Source of the DNA: Bradyrhizobium sp. Ghvi
GTDB lineage: Bacteria > Pseudomonadota > Alphaproteobacteria > Rhizobiales > Xanthobacteraceae
DNA: 57,474 nucleotides
NCBI RefSeq assembly: GCF_900115265.1
Contig: NZ_FOVU01000020.1
Location: 1-57,474, forward strand
Direction: 5' to 3'
In this document: positions 16,451-25,748 of the stretch, one piece after another
Layout of the letters: the number at the start of each line of letters is the position of its first letter
How positions within the stretch are numbered: position 1 is the stretch's first letter
Made by a program: the position numbers and the translations under genes
Notes under the pieces: model-generated
The model's database searches: none
The model's input: the letters and a program-made list of their open reading frames with translations, nothing else
Told to the model about the DNA's origin: nothing

Positions 16451-17788
16451 CTAAATGATCTCGAAGTATCTCCGACGTTCAAAGTCGGTTACCCGATGTT
16501 GAACGGCTTCCCACTCCCAACGTCGCGAGCAAGAAAACGCTTCAACAAACCTTCCTCCAAAGACATCAGTGGCGGCTGCAGACTGTGCAAACCGAGAAGT
16601 TGCCTCTGATAGGCTTTGAGGCAGTCGCGCGGACTGGCGACACATCTCCACGCTTGCATCACCGGCGATCGAACACGGTAGCGCCGGCCCTGCCTCGACC
16701 CCCAATATTCCGGAACCAATCGCACCGGCCAGCGCGAGATATGGGTTCACGTCTGCGCCAGGCAGCCTATACTCCAAGCGATGGGCAGATGGCTCTCCCG
16801 GAATGGCGCGAACCGCGCAGGAGCGGTTGTCAACTCCCCAGCTTGGACAGATCGGTGCCCAGCAGCCAGGTACCAATCTCTTGTAGCTGTTGAAGTTAGG
16901 CGCAGCGAGCACACAGAACTCATCCATGTATTCTAGTTGTCCGGCGATGAATTGACCCATAAGCTTCGAGATGTTGCCGAACGCATCACTGTCGTAAAAC
17001 GCATTCTGACTATCCGAGGACATGGAGATGTGAATATGGCCGGACTGGCCGGGCCATGTCTCGGAAACCTTGGCCATGAATGTAGCCATCATGCCTCGCG
17101 TTTGCGCCCAGGCTTTTATCATCGACTTGAATATCGTTGCTCGATCGGCTGCTTCCAGCGCATCACAATGACGAAGCGACGCTTCGACCACGCCAGGTCC
17201 TGTTTCAAAGTGCAGTCCGCTGAGAGGTATTCTAGCCTTCTCACAAAGCGCCAAGATCTCATCGAACAGTTCATGTTGCGCGACAGAGCGGGCAATCGAG
17301 TAGCCGAACGGGCCGCGCGTTAAAGGAACCCATTCCCCGAACGGCTTTTCTTCAATCGTGTCTGCGTTCTCCTTGAACAGCATAAATTCAAACTCGAACC
17401 CGGCAATGCAGCCGTATCCGTGGTCAGCAACCCTTCTCAGCACCTTACGCAGAATACCGCGGGGGCAGATGTTCTCATGTGCGCCCGTGAACTCCGCGAG
17501 GTAAAGATATCGATCGTCGAGAAGAGACACCGAACGGCCGGTGCCTGACAGAATACGCAGGTCAGCATCTCCGAACGCTGATACCGGCTTTTGCGTGAAA
17601 CTGGGCGGAATGACTTGGTCCGAACAATCCCACGCCAGCACCGCTTCAGAGAACTTGATAACTTTATCTCCGTCCGAGAGATCTTCACCTAATACGTGTT
17701 TGCCCCGCAGAACGCCATCGAAATCGCTTACGCCGACTATCGCCGCGCGGGCTGGATTCGCTCCGGTCAACCTGGCATCACTTGGCAT
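16451..17788 (-). CDS. rtxG: Glutamine-synthetase-family gamma-glutamyl ligase, RtxG-type
   Basis: The 445-residue protein belongs to the type I glutamine synthetase fold, closest in style to gamma-glutamyl-polyamine synthetase PuuA. Visible active-site segments are AGFEFEFMLF (metal glutamates), GLHFETGPG, GHIHISM, NSYKRLVPG, NRSCAVRAIPG and HRLEYRLPGADVNPYLALAGA. Such enzymes join glutamate through its gamma carboxyl to an amine using ATP. It is the last gene of the operon and its ATG overlaps the ATP-grasp gene by 11 bases. The symbol follows the published gene order rtxACDEFG of Bradyrhizobium elkanii as I remember it; the substrate is not known to me. Confidence 0.8.
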   Translation of the reverse strand: MPSDARLTGANPARAAIVGVSDFDGVLRGKHVLGEDLSDGDKVIKFSEAVLAWDCSDQVIPPSFTQKPVSAFGDADLRILSGTGRSVSLLDDRYLYLAEFTGAHENICPRGILRKVLRRVADHGYGCIAGFEFEFMLFKENADTIEEKPFGEWVPLTRGPFGYSIARSVAQHELFDEILALCEKARIPLSGLHFETGPGVVEASLRHCDALEAADRATIFKSMIKAWAQTRGMMATFMAKVSETWPGQSGHIHISMSSDSQNAFYDSDAFGNISKLMGQFIAGQLEYMDEFCVLAAPNFNSYKRLVPGCWAPICPSWGVDNRSCAVRAIPGEPSAHRLEYRLPGADVNPYLALAGAIGSGILGVEAGPALPCSIAGDASVEMCRQSARLPQSLSEATSRFAQSAAATDVFGGRFVEAFSCSRRWEWEAVQHRVTDFERRRYFEII

Positions 17789-19073
17789 TAGCGCGATCCT
17801 GCGTCACTAAATCGAACACCTGGTCCATCCGCATTGCCCGCAACTTGCGATAGTCATCCTCAAGCTGAGTCAAATCGCTATTCGCGAGATAGACGATGCC
17901 TGGTGTCGACGCCAAGTCGATCGTGGGAACCAGCTCTTGCCCAATCGGAACGAAGGCAATGGCATCCGCGAAGCTCGGGAGCTTGCGGATTGTTTCGAGT
18001 CCTGGGTAACCGACAACGACACCGCCTATATCTGAGATCAGCGAGACGCAAAGTGCGTGAGCCTGCCGCTTATACGGCCCTCTGAGCCTCATATATTCAC
18101 CAAAGCCCTTGGGATCTGCGTAGCGCCAGGCCGTCAGGCTCATATGGTTGTGCCCCAACGCCATCGTTCGTGCTTTTGCCGACATGGTTCCTTGAAGCCT
18201 CGCTCCGAAGTCCACCAGAACCGGTCCCCGATCATCGACGATGATCTCAGCATGAGCCGGTCCATCGACGATCTGGAGTGCTTGCAACGCACGCACCAAA
18301 TAGTCGGACAGCTCCTGAACGATTGGTTCGCTGCCGTCCAACAATCTCTCAAGTGAACAGACCGATGATGCCCCCTCAATAGGAACCGTGTCATAGGTCC
18401 AGGCCTCCGTAACGAAGGCTTCCCCGTCAATCGAGACGGCATTTACGGTGTATTGCTGGCCGTTTATTTTTTCTTGCCCAAGGGCAAAACGGTTCAACGC
18501 TCCGACACGGTTCGTCTTCCCGACAATTGTGCTTAGAGCTCGCTGAATATCAGCTTCTGTCGAGCAAAAAAATACATCTTCGGTACCTGTACTGTTCAGA
18601 GGCTTGATCACGATCTGATCGAACTTCGCTTCACTCTTCCAGTTCGCGACCTCTACAGCACTGTTGGATACGACCTGCCTGATCGATCGCACACCTGCGC
18701 AGGTCAGCGCGCAGGACAATCGCGCTTTGTCACGCCGAGCAGCGGATAGCGCAGTCCCATTTGATGCCAAGCCAAGCCGCTCCGACAAAGAATCGGCGAG
18801 CTCAACTCCGGTCTCGCAGCCCGCGATTACGAACTCCAACTCCCTCCCGTGGAGAGCCTGAAGATGATATTCAACGGTTTCGTCAAAGCCCATGCGCTCG
18901 CTCGGGCGAATGACTTCATCATACAGGTCCGCATTGAAATGCGACTGGAATATGGGCGGAATCTGTGCAGCCGACATCACATGCACCGTTCCAATTCCAT
19001 AGCGCTTGAATTCTTCCGGAAGGTATCGGCCGGTAGAGTATGCGTCTACGATTACACAATTCCGTTCTTTCAT
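17778..19073 (-). CDS. rtxF: ATP-grasp ligase, RtxF-type
   Basis: The ATG at 19073 overlaps the transporter stop by four bases (ATGA) and begins MKERNCVIVDAYSTG, a Rossmann-like pre-ATP-grasp strand; the frame upstream of it is antisense to the transporter and is rejected. The 431 residues show the ATP-grasp order: DKARLSCALTCAGV, the lysine strand QIVIKPLNSTGTEDVFF, NGQQYTVNAVSIDGE, and HAEIIVDDRGPVLVDFGARL with the metal-binding acidic residues. Such enzymes join a carboxylate to an amine, often two amino acids. In this operon it could couple an amino acid to, or build, part of the rhizobitoxine skeleton or a conjugate; this is inference. Confidence 0.8.
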   Translation of the reverse strand: MKERNCVIVDAYSTGRYLPEEFKRYGIGTVHVMSAAQIPPIFQSHFNADLYDEVIRPSERMGFDETVEYHLQALHGRELEFVIAGCETGVELADSLSERLGLASNGTALSAARRDKARLSCALTCAGVRSIRQVVSNSAVEVANWKSEAKFDQIVIKPLNSTGTEDVFFCSTEADIQRALSTIVGKTNRVGALNRFALGQEKINGQQYTVNAVSIDGEAFVTEAWTYDTVPIEGASSVCSLERLLDGSEPIVQELSDYLVRALQALQIVDGPAHAEIIVDDRGPVLVDFGARLQGTMSAKARTMALGHNHMSLTAWRYADPKGFGEYMRLRGPYKRQAHALCVSLISDIGGVVVGYPGLETIRKLPSFADAIAFVPIGQELVPTIDLASTPGIVYLANSDLTQLEDDYRKLRAMRMDQVFDLVTQDRANAK

Positions 19074-19972
19074 GCGGATCTCCGATACTGCAAGTAGATC
19101 TTGCCGACAGCGACAGCCGTAATGAGAACATTTCCAATGAACGTATGTGGCGAAGGCACGATGCGAGAATCGAAGTACTGGAACAGGAAGGTGATGATAG
19201 GGGCGGTGGACAGGACCATGTTGACGGTGAAGGGCTCCACGCGGCGAATGCCCTGCTGGATCAAGAGCAAAGGAATAATGATCGTCGACAGCCCAATTGC
19301 TGCGATCGCAAACCAATGCTGCGAGATCTCACGCACGATAGATGAATGGTCGACGAGGCCCAGCAGCAAGAGAAGCGTTCCGTAGAAGCGATGCGCCAGC
19401 ACTTGGCGGCCAGAAAATCCACGGTCGAACAGCAGTTTGACGAGTATATTTGTAAGGGCCAGTGATAGGCCGGCCACGATCGCCAAGACGATGCCAAAGG
19501 ACGATCCAGCCCCCCACTCCAGGCCCGCGTTGCCGCTGACCGAGATCCAAATCATGTAACTCCCGATCGTTGCGATTGTAACGCTCACGACAATATCGGA
19601 TGCTGGAGGGGCACCCTGGCGCCTAATCAGTGCGTTTAACCACACTGTTGCGGTTGGCCCCAGCGCCACCATGAAGGCCACGACGATTGCAGGCTCAGCG
19701 TATTTCAGTCCGATAAATAGGCCGATCCAGCTGATCGCTGTGACGATGTTGAGCGCGACGAAGACCAGGAGCGACCATTTCGCCGCCGTCGCCTCGCCTC
19801 CCTCGTGGCGAGGCATGAGATTGAACATCAGACAAACGACAGCGAAGGACAGCAGGAGCGCGACGAACACATCCGCTTGCTGAAAATACGATGCCGCATA
19901 AACCTCGCCTGCCGCGCTTACGACGACATAAAGCGCCACAAAGAAAACTCCTAGAGCGAAGCGATTCGTCAA
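19070..19972 (-). CDS. rtxE: EamA/DMT-family exporter, RtxE-type
   Basis: An integral membrane protein with about ten predicted helices in two EamA halves, typical of drug/metabolite exporters of about 300 residues. I prefer the TTG at 19972, behind an AGGAAGGGTGAG ribosome binding site, giving LTNRFALGVFFVALYVVVSA at the N-terminus. A GTG at 20092 would add 40 hydrophilic residues that look non-coding. Position in the operon suggests it exports rhizobitoxine or a related amino acid; DMT proteins commonly export amino acids and their analogues. Confidence 0.8.
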   Translation of the reverse strand: MTNRFALGVFFVALYVVVSAAGEVYAASYFQQADVFVALLLSFAVVCLMFNLMPRHEGGEATAAKWSLLVFVALNIVTAISWIGLFIGLKYAEPAIVVAFMVALGPTATVWLNALIRRQGAPPASDIVVSVTIATIGSYMIWISVSGNAGLEWGAGSSFGIVLAIVAGLSLALTNILVKLLFDRGFSGRQVLAHRFYGTLLLLLGLVDHSSIVREISQHWFAIAAIGLSTIIIPLLLIQQGIRRVEPFTVNMVLSTAPIITFLFQYFDSRIVPSPHTFIGNVLITAVAVGKIYLQYRRSA

Positions 19973-20101
19973 GCGCTCACCCTTCCTGTTCCCGCGAGGA
20001 GGCGTACTGCCTTCGCAGGGCGAGGCGCGAGCATCGGCTTCGAGGGACTCTCTTCCCGGCCTGTACGGACCACGTTTGGTTTGAAATGTCACAATCCGCC
20101 T

Positions 20102-20920
20102 CTAGTTCTTCTTAGTTCGGCAGTACTCAACACACGCCTCTCCAAATGCCTTGAACAGTTGCTTGCTGAGGAGATCGGTTGAGACGTGCCATTCGGGGTG
20201 CCATTGCACACCGATTTGCAACGTCGGGGCGTCAACGACCGAAGCCGCCTCGACCAAACCGTCGGGAGCCCACGCCTCCGGCCTCAGCCCCGGGGCAAGC
20301 GCATCGATGCCTTGATTGTGCAGCGAGTTGACTTGCGCTTCGATCGCCCGCACGATTGGAAAGAGCGCGCCATCGGAACATATCGTGACGCTGTGCGCGG
20401 CGTCGTACTGACGGTCTCTTGGACGATCTGGCTTCTCGGCATGCATCGCGCCACTTTCCGGGCTCCACTCCGCAAGCGATGAGCGGAGTGTGCCGCCGAA
20501 ATAGACGTTGAGCTCCTGAAGCCCACGGCAGATGCCCAGAATAGGCATTCCGAGCCCGATGGCGCTCTGTATAGTTACTGCAGAGAGCCTGTCCCGCGGA
20601 CGGTCAAGGATCCCGGCCTCAACGTCCTGCCGATCAGCCTCCGTCAATGACGCAGGCGCTCTAACGACGGCGGGGTCGATGTTCGATTCATCACCTGTCA
20701 ACACCAGGCCGTCGAGCCGGCGCATGATTGCCGGGCCGACCTCCTCCCTCGCATCTTCCGCGTCAACCGTCGGCAATATGACGCAAGCCACTCCCGCATG
20801 ACGATGGAGTGCCTGCACGTACTTGCGCCGCAACCAGTCGCGATGCACATCGTCGACCAAAAGACGGTTCGAAGTGATGCCGACCACGGCTCGGCCGCTC
20901 TCTGGCGCAAGCAACGTCAC
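20102..20920 (-). CDS. rtxD: Peptidase C26 (PuuD-like gamma-glutamyl hydrolase), RtxD-type
   Basis: A class I glutamine-amidotransferase fold of the peptidase C26 family, which hydrolyses gamma-glutamyl amides such as gamma-glutamyl-GABA. The N-terminal strand VVGITSNRL, the nucleophile elbow ILGICRGLQELNVYFGG and the catalytic His-Glu in IGVQWHPEWH are intact. Length is 272 residues. It starts with GTG overlapping the desaturase stop (GTGA). Together with the PuuA-like ligase in the same operon it forms a possible add-and-remove pair for a gamma-glutamyl group. Confidence 0.82.
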   Translation of the reverse strand: MTLLAPESGRAVVGITSNRLLVDDVHRDWLRRKYVQALHRHAGVACVILPTVDAEDAREEVGPAIMRRLDGLVLTGDESNIDPAVVRAPASLTEADRQDVEAGILDRPRDRLSAVTIQSAIGLGMPILGICRGLQELNVYFGGTLRSSLAEWSPESGAMHAEKPDRPRDRQYDAAHSVTICSDGALFPIVRAIEAQVNSLHNQGIDALAPGLRPEAWAPDGLVEAASVVDAPTLQIGVQWHPEWHVSTDLLSKQLFKAFGEACVEYCRTKKN

Positions 20921-21975
20921 GCCACCTGCCCTCGCGTGCGAACGTCGGCAACGGACTGCTCATACAAGCGTCGATTTCGCTCTTTCAACTGAGTTATGAC
21001 GCTAGGTTGACCTTGAGGTCCCTTGACAAAGAGCCCGCCCCACGTCGCGGCAACCTTGGCGTAGTTCGGATCCTGCATTCGGATTTTCTGAGCTTTGCGC
21101 AACAGCCAAAACGGGATACCCGGCGAAAGGTGGTGCTCAAGGTGATACTCATCCAGATTCTGTCCGAGGATGGCTCGCTCCAGGAAATTTCCTTTCCGAT
21201 TCCTGGTGAGATAAACGTTCTGCGTCTCGGTTTCGCACATGGGTGAGTGCTCGGCGAGCTCAACAAACCAGCCGAGGACCTGAAACGTGGTGAGATAGGG
21301 CACGATCCAAAACAGGACGACGATGTGGAGCAGTCCAACAGCATATGACCCGCCCAAGATGCTGATCCAGAAGAGATAGAAGCCCAACTTGTCGACAAGT
21401 ATGCCTGAGCGGCTCTGATCCTCGGTTTCTGTGATCGAAAACCGATTGGTCCAAAGATACTTCAGATACGCCACTGTCGCACCGCCGAAGATCGGCTTCC
21501 AGATCATGTTGAAAGCGTACCGTTCCGGAGGTTGCACGTCGTAAACGCCGCTGGCCAGGAAGAACTTCAGGTCGGGATCTTTGTCCGGATCCCCGAGATA
21601 GGGATGATGCAAATAGACGTGCGAGATCCGGTAGGCCCAGTGGCGCTGGAACAAGGGATAGGAAGCGAACAGAATGCCGAGGACGTAGTTCCAGGTCGTG
21701 TTCTTCGCGAGCGTGCGGTGAGCCGCATCATGAGCAATGGTTGTCAACCCGCGCTGATAGGCCCCAATTAGAACGACGGCCAGCGGGTATAGCCACCATG
21801 AGATCGATACAGTCGCGAGCGTGCACGCTGTGATGACAGCGTAATCTTTGGCGATGTAAGCGACTCCCGTTATGTTGTCCGGCCTCAGCTCGGAGAGCTG
21901 CCTGTTGATCTCTCGGCTGAATTGAACGGCCTCATAGCGTGATGACCTCAGTTTCCAAGCGTCTGCCTGATTCAT
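20917..21975 (-). CDS. rtxC: Membrane desaturase, dihydrorhizobitoxine desaturase RtxC
   Basis: A 352-residue membrane-bound di-iron desaturase of the fatty-acid desaturase family, with the three histidine boxes HDAAHR, HVYLHH and EYHLEHH and several transmembrane segments between them. In Bradyrhizobium elkanii RtxC introduces the double bond that turns dihydrorhizobitoxine into rhizobitoxine, and the gene follows rtxA. That context is reproduced here: 29 bases after the RtxA-type fusion, with a GGAAGAGG ribosome binding site. On sequence alone a lipid desaturase would be the alternative; neighbourhood makes RtxC far more likely. Confidence 0.9.
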   Translation of the reverse strand: MNQADAWKLRSSRYEAVQFSREINRQLSELRPDNITGVAYIAKDYAVITACTLATVSISWWLYPLAVVLIGAYQRGLTTIAHDAAHRTLAKNTTWNYVLGILFASYPLFQRHWAYRISHVYLHHPYLGDPDKDPDLKFFLASGVYDVQPPERYAFNMIWKPIFGGATVAYLKYLWTNRFSITETEDQSRSGILVDKLGFYLFWISILGGSYAVGLLHIVVLFWIVPYLTTFQVLGWFVELAEHSPMCETETQNVYLTRNRKGNFLERAILGQNLDEYHLEHHLSPGIPFWLLRKAQKIRMQDPNYAKVAATWGGLFVKGPQGQPSVITQLKERNRRLYEQSVADVRTRGQVA

Positions 21976-22004
21976 GAGAACCTCTTCCTGATCGCCTTAA
22001 GTTG

Positions 22005-24482
22005 TCAGATTGCGGAAAGCGCCTTGTTCAGATCGCGCACGATGTCGTCGACATCTTCGATGCCGACGCAAAGCCGGATCGAGCCGCCAAATATGCCGGC
22101 GGCTTCGCGCTTTTCCCGCGGGACGGTGGTGTGGGTCGTCGAGACAGGATGGGTCACGAGCGTGCGGGCATCGCCTACATTTGAAACGTGATACATCAAG
22201 TCGACGTTCTGGATGAACTTGCGCCCGGCTTGTTCGTCCTCCACTTCGAACATGACCATCGCTCCGTGTCCGTACGCAGCATTGAGTGTCTGTTCGACCA
22301 CTTCCCGATCCGCGCCTTCGAAGAGCCCTGGGTAGAAGACCCGGCGCACCTTAGGATGCTCCTTGAGGACGTCGGCCACGATCCTTGCATTCGCGCAGTG
22401 CTGCTTCATGCGAAGCGGCAGCGTTTCAAGCCCCTGAATAAGTTGAAAGCTCGCAAACGGGGCGATGGCCGCACCGGTATCGCGTAACCAAGTCATGCGA
22501 GCCTTGAGGAGAAACTCGCTCTTTCCAAGATCGTCGACATCGCGGACCGCGCTATGCCAGACAATTCCGCCATGCGCATCGTCGGGACGGTTGAACAAGG
22601 GAAAGCGAGAGACTCCCCGGTAGCTAAACTCGCCGTTGTCAACGATCAATCCGCCAAGCGTCGTGCCATGGCCACATATATATTTCGTTGCGGAGTACGT
22701 TGTAATCGCAGCGCCTAGATCAGACGGCCGGCATACCAGTGGCGTTGTCGTATTGTCCACGACCAAAGGCACGCCGTACTTTCGGCCGATCTCGGCCAGC
22801 TGTTTGACGGGGAGCGGAATCAGACAGGGATTCGAAATCACCTCTCCGAACAGGCATATCGTGCGATCATCAATGGCACGCTCGAACGTCTCGGGCCTTC
22901 GAGGATCTGCTGTCCTCACGCTGATCCCAAGACGCTTTAGTGTGTTGTGGAGCAGATTCCAGGTGTTGCCATACAGGTACGGAGAGGCGACGACATTGTC
23001 CCCCACCTCGCCACTTGACAGGTTGACGATAGCCAGGAACGTCGCCGCTTGACCGGACGCGACGGCGAGCGAGTCGCTTCCCATATCGACGGCGGCGTAG
23101 CGCCTTTCCAGCGCGCGGGTCGTCGGATTGATGATCCTCGTGTAGGTGAACCCATCGGCCTTGACGTTGTAGACGTCAGCAATGTGGTTTAGATCGCCAT
23201 CAAGTTCATAAGCCGTGTTCTGGTAAATCGGCACTGCGACGGCTTTCGTCACTGCATCGCGTCGATAGCCCGCATGCAGAACCGCAGTTTCGGCGGAAAA
23301 CGGCAACTGCTGGTCGCCAGCCGCTCGAGCCGGCATCTTTACGCGAGCCCCGCATGCCTCTTGGATCGACATTGGCGCCGCTGACCGAACCTGGCCGGTC
23401 CGGAAATATGTACGAAAGGCGCAGCCCAACTGCACGATCCAGCTGGATTGAATTTCTCCCATGCAACCGATGCGGAAACTCCGCGTCGGAAGATGCAGCT
23501 TCGCATAGACGTAGAGGTTGTGGGCCGCCAAGTGGCGGTACAGCCCTTCGAATCCTGCCTGGTCCACGATTCCAGACGGCGCACTGAACGCGACGCAGAC
23601 CGGCGACTGCAACTCCGTGGACAGCAGCGGCGACACTACTCCTTCGAGTTCTTTGACGAGCTCGTCCCTGATCTTCTCATACCTGCTGCGCCTGGCATCG
23701 ATGCCCTCCTCGTGCAGAATCTCCAAGGCCTTGGCCGTTGCCTGAACGATGTGGGTGGGAGGGGTCGATCGCCACTCACCGGTGCGCACGAGCGAGAGCC
23801 ATTGATCTCTCACGTCGAGCACAAACGACCGCCGTTCTTGAACCGGATTCTCCAGAAGCTCGCGAGACGCGATGACAAACGCTACTCCCGGCGGCCCTTC
23901 TATGCACTTGTTGCTCGAGGTGACCAGGACGTCAGCTCTACTCTGGCGCAGGTCGATATTAAGGGCGCCAAAAGAACTCATCGCATCGACCACGGTCTTT
24001 ACGCCACGTCGCCTCGCCTCCTCCACGATTGCGTCCAGCGGATTGACGATTCCGGTTGTCGTCTCGCAATGCACGAAACACAGGTGCGTAACGCCAGGAT
24101 TTCGGCTCAGATACTCCCCGATTTCTTGAGCATTCAAAGGATCGGTCGCTCGCTTGACAAGCTTCAGTGCTTCGACGCCCCACAGCCGCAAGATTCGCAA
24201 AATGCGCTCGCCATAGATGCCGTTTATGCAAACGAGCGGCCTGTCGGCTTGGGACACAAATGAAGAGAGAGCGGCTTCCATTGCGAAGGAGCCGCCTCCC
24301 TGAATAGGAACTACCGAATAGTCCTCAGCATTTCCCAGCAAGCTGAGCATCAGCCGCCTCATGCTGGCGGTCACTTCCTTGAACTCGCAATCTCGCGATG
24401 CGAGATCAAGCTGCATCTGGCTCCTGACCGCCAGTGATAACGATAATGGACCAGGCGTCAGCAAAGAGCGCTGTCTTGTCAA
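22005..24482 (-). CDS. rtxA: RtxA: aminotransferase / O-acetylhomoserine sulfhydrylase-like fusion
   Basis: One 825-residue chain joins two different PLP enzymes. Residues about 1-380 are a class V aminotransferase (SLLTPGPLSLSLAVR, GGGSFAMEAALS, PLP lysine in TSSNKCIEGPPGVAF). Residues about 400-825 are a Cys/Met-metabolism enzyme like O-acetylhomoserine sulfhydrylase (VPIYQNTAYELDGD, YTRIINPTTRALERR, PLP lysine in TYSATKYICGHGTTLGG, VTHPVSTTHT). This is the published architecture of RtxA, whose N-half makes serinol and whose C-half joins it to an O-activated homoserine to give dihydrorhizobitoxine. I choose the TTG at 24482 because AGGAGG lies six bases upstream, at 24489-24494. It heads the operon; I found no sigma-54 promoter upstream. 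Confidence 0.92.
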   Translation of the reverse strand: MTRQRSLLTPGPLSLSLAVRSQMQLDLASRDCEFKEVTASMRRLMLSLLGNAEDYSVVPIQGGGSFAMEAALSSFVSQADRPLVCINGIYGERILRILRLWGVEALKLVKRATDPLNAQEIGEYLSRNPGVTHLCFVHCETTTGIVNPLDAIVEEARRRGVKTVVDAMSSFGALNIDLRQSRADVLVTSSNKCIEGPPGVAFVIASRELLENPVQERRSFVLDVRDQWLSLVRTGEWRSTPPTHIVQATAKALEILHEEGIDARRSRYEKIRDELVKELEGVVSPLLSTELQSPVCVAFSAPSGIVDQAGFEGLYRHLAAHNLYVYAKLHLPTRSFRIGCMGEIQSSWIVQLGCAFRTYFRTGQVRSAAPMSIQEACGARVKMPARAAGDQQLPFSAETAVLHAGYRRDAVTKAVAVPIYQNTAYELDGDLNHIADVYNVKADGFTYTRIINPTTRALERRYAAVDMGSDSLAVASGQAATFLAIVNLSSGEVGDNVVASPYLYGNTWNLLHNTLKRLGISVRTADPRRPETFERAIDDRTICLFGEVISNPCLIPLPVKQLAEIGRKYGVPLVVDNTTTPLVCRPSDLGAAITTYSATKYICGHGTTLGGLIVDNGEFSYRGVSRFPLFNRPDDAHGGIVWHSAVRDVDDLGKSEFLLKARMTWLRDTGAAIAPFASFQLIQGLETLPLRMKQHCANARIVADVLKEHPKVRRVFYPGLFEGADREVVEQTLNAAYGHGAMVMFEVEDEQAGRKFIQNVDLMYHVSNVGDARTLVTHPVSTTHTTVPREKREAAGIFGGSIRLCVGIEDVDDIVRDLNKALSAI

Positions 24483-25748
24483 ACCATTCCTCCTCAAGTG
24501 TAGTCGTCAATGGATCGGGAGCACGCCCAGCCCACCAGGAAGCCCCTGTGTGAGGGTCGATTTCCTCGATTCAACAACTTCAGGCCGCGCGCCATGGATC
24601 GCAGGCGCATTTCCGGTCGGCGTCCGAAACGCCTGCTGTATGGCCAGCTTCATCTCTCATCGCAGATGCAGAACGATCTCTCACAGAACTCTTCATAGAT
24701 GCCATTCACACCTCCTAGGAACTCGCGCCGGGAACGTGCGCTCCGGCGCAAGTGGCGCCACCTCACGATCTCATCCGGCTCCCCCTGGCGCGGCTTGAGG
24801 CCGGCCGCCTTCTTGCGTTGGAAGGCGGCAGCTTGATCGACCGACTTCCGCGGTGAACCTGCGCCTTTCAGGCAAACTTGACGTTAGGACGGGATGCAGC
24901 CGGAATTCGCGCCCAGATTCAGATCAGGGCATCGCACACTTGATGATCGTCGTTGCCAGCGGGAGTTTGATGCGTGAGCTTGAGACTAGATGCATTCGCA
25001 CTCGGATCGCTCGTTGGAGGGTTTCGGCCGCAGATGACCGTCGTTGTCCATTTCCAGATCGTACAACTTGACGTTAGGGGCGTTTCAACCCTCTCGGGGA
25101 TTTTCTTGCGTGAATTTTTCCTGACGTACTCCCATCTGGCGACGGCAAGCCGACGTAGGCAGCAGAGTGCGGAGATTCACAGCGAGCCAGAATACCTTGA
25201 AAGTTCGACATCAGGATCCTCGGCATTCGGCCTGCGATCGCGAGACCTTCGGGTCATGGCCCCGCGAGCTTCCCGGGGAGATCCTCCTGGATGCTGGAGG
25301 CCGGGAAGAGTACGCCTCGTCCGGAGCGATTCAGGAATGAGCTGCTTCTTGGCAGTATCCGTATCGAGTTGATCTGCAATTCGCGCGGTACTCACGTCTA
25401 TCTCGCGCCAAACACTTGGCCCTCACGAAGCACCTGATATTTTCGTCAGATCGACGACCCGATGGACCAGATCGAGAGCTGTATCCCAGCGTAAACAAGG
25501 CGAGCAACCGTGACTGGGACATGACTCTCGGCATCATGTCTTGCGCTTGGATCGAGCCGCCTTGGCAGGCTACTGTCGAATCTGGCTTGCGGGCAATTGA
25601 GCGGCCTCAGGTCCCTGGCCGTTTAGCAACGGTCAGTTCGACACCTTTCCCTGAATCGCTATGAAGCAGGAGATGTCGTCCTGCTTTGCTAAGCTAACGT
25701 CGAGCCGACTCCTGATGAGTGGCACGTGCCTCGCTCTGAAAGCGATCG
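24483..25748. other. Intergenic upstream of rtxA, with a 14-bp direct repeat
   Basis: About 1.25 kb with no gene I can support. It should contain the rtxA promoter on the minus strand; I looked for a GG-N10-GC sigma-54 signature and TGT-N10-ACA and found none that fits. It contains the direct repeat at 24875 and 25065. The rest looks like eroded island DNA. Confidence 0.45.
24875..25078. repeat. 14-bp direct repeat, copies 190 bases apart
   Basis: AACTTGACGTTAGG occurs at 24875-24888 and again at 25065-25078 in the same orientation. GATGATCGTCGTTG (24942-24955) and GATGACCGTCGTTG (25034-25047) are also near-identical, so the stretch may be a degraded duplication or mobile-element relic. No coding frame accompanies it. 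Confidence 0.5.

Noticed and set aside
19074..19316. 81-residue upstream extension of the ATP-grasp gene
   Set aside because: It lies wholly inside the coding sequence of the DMT transporter and has no family similarity. The ATG at 19073 overlaps the transporter stop, as is usual in this operon.
23448..24263. 271-codon plus-strand frame
   Set aside because: It is antisense to the aminotransferase half of rtxA and has no ribosome binding site or motif.
24483..24830. Sigma-54 promoter for rtxA
   Set aside because: The best GC-N10-CC match (about 24601-24614) lacks the surrounding TTGC and TGGC bases. No TGT-N10-ACA site is nearby.
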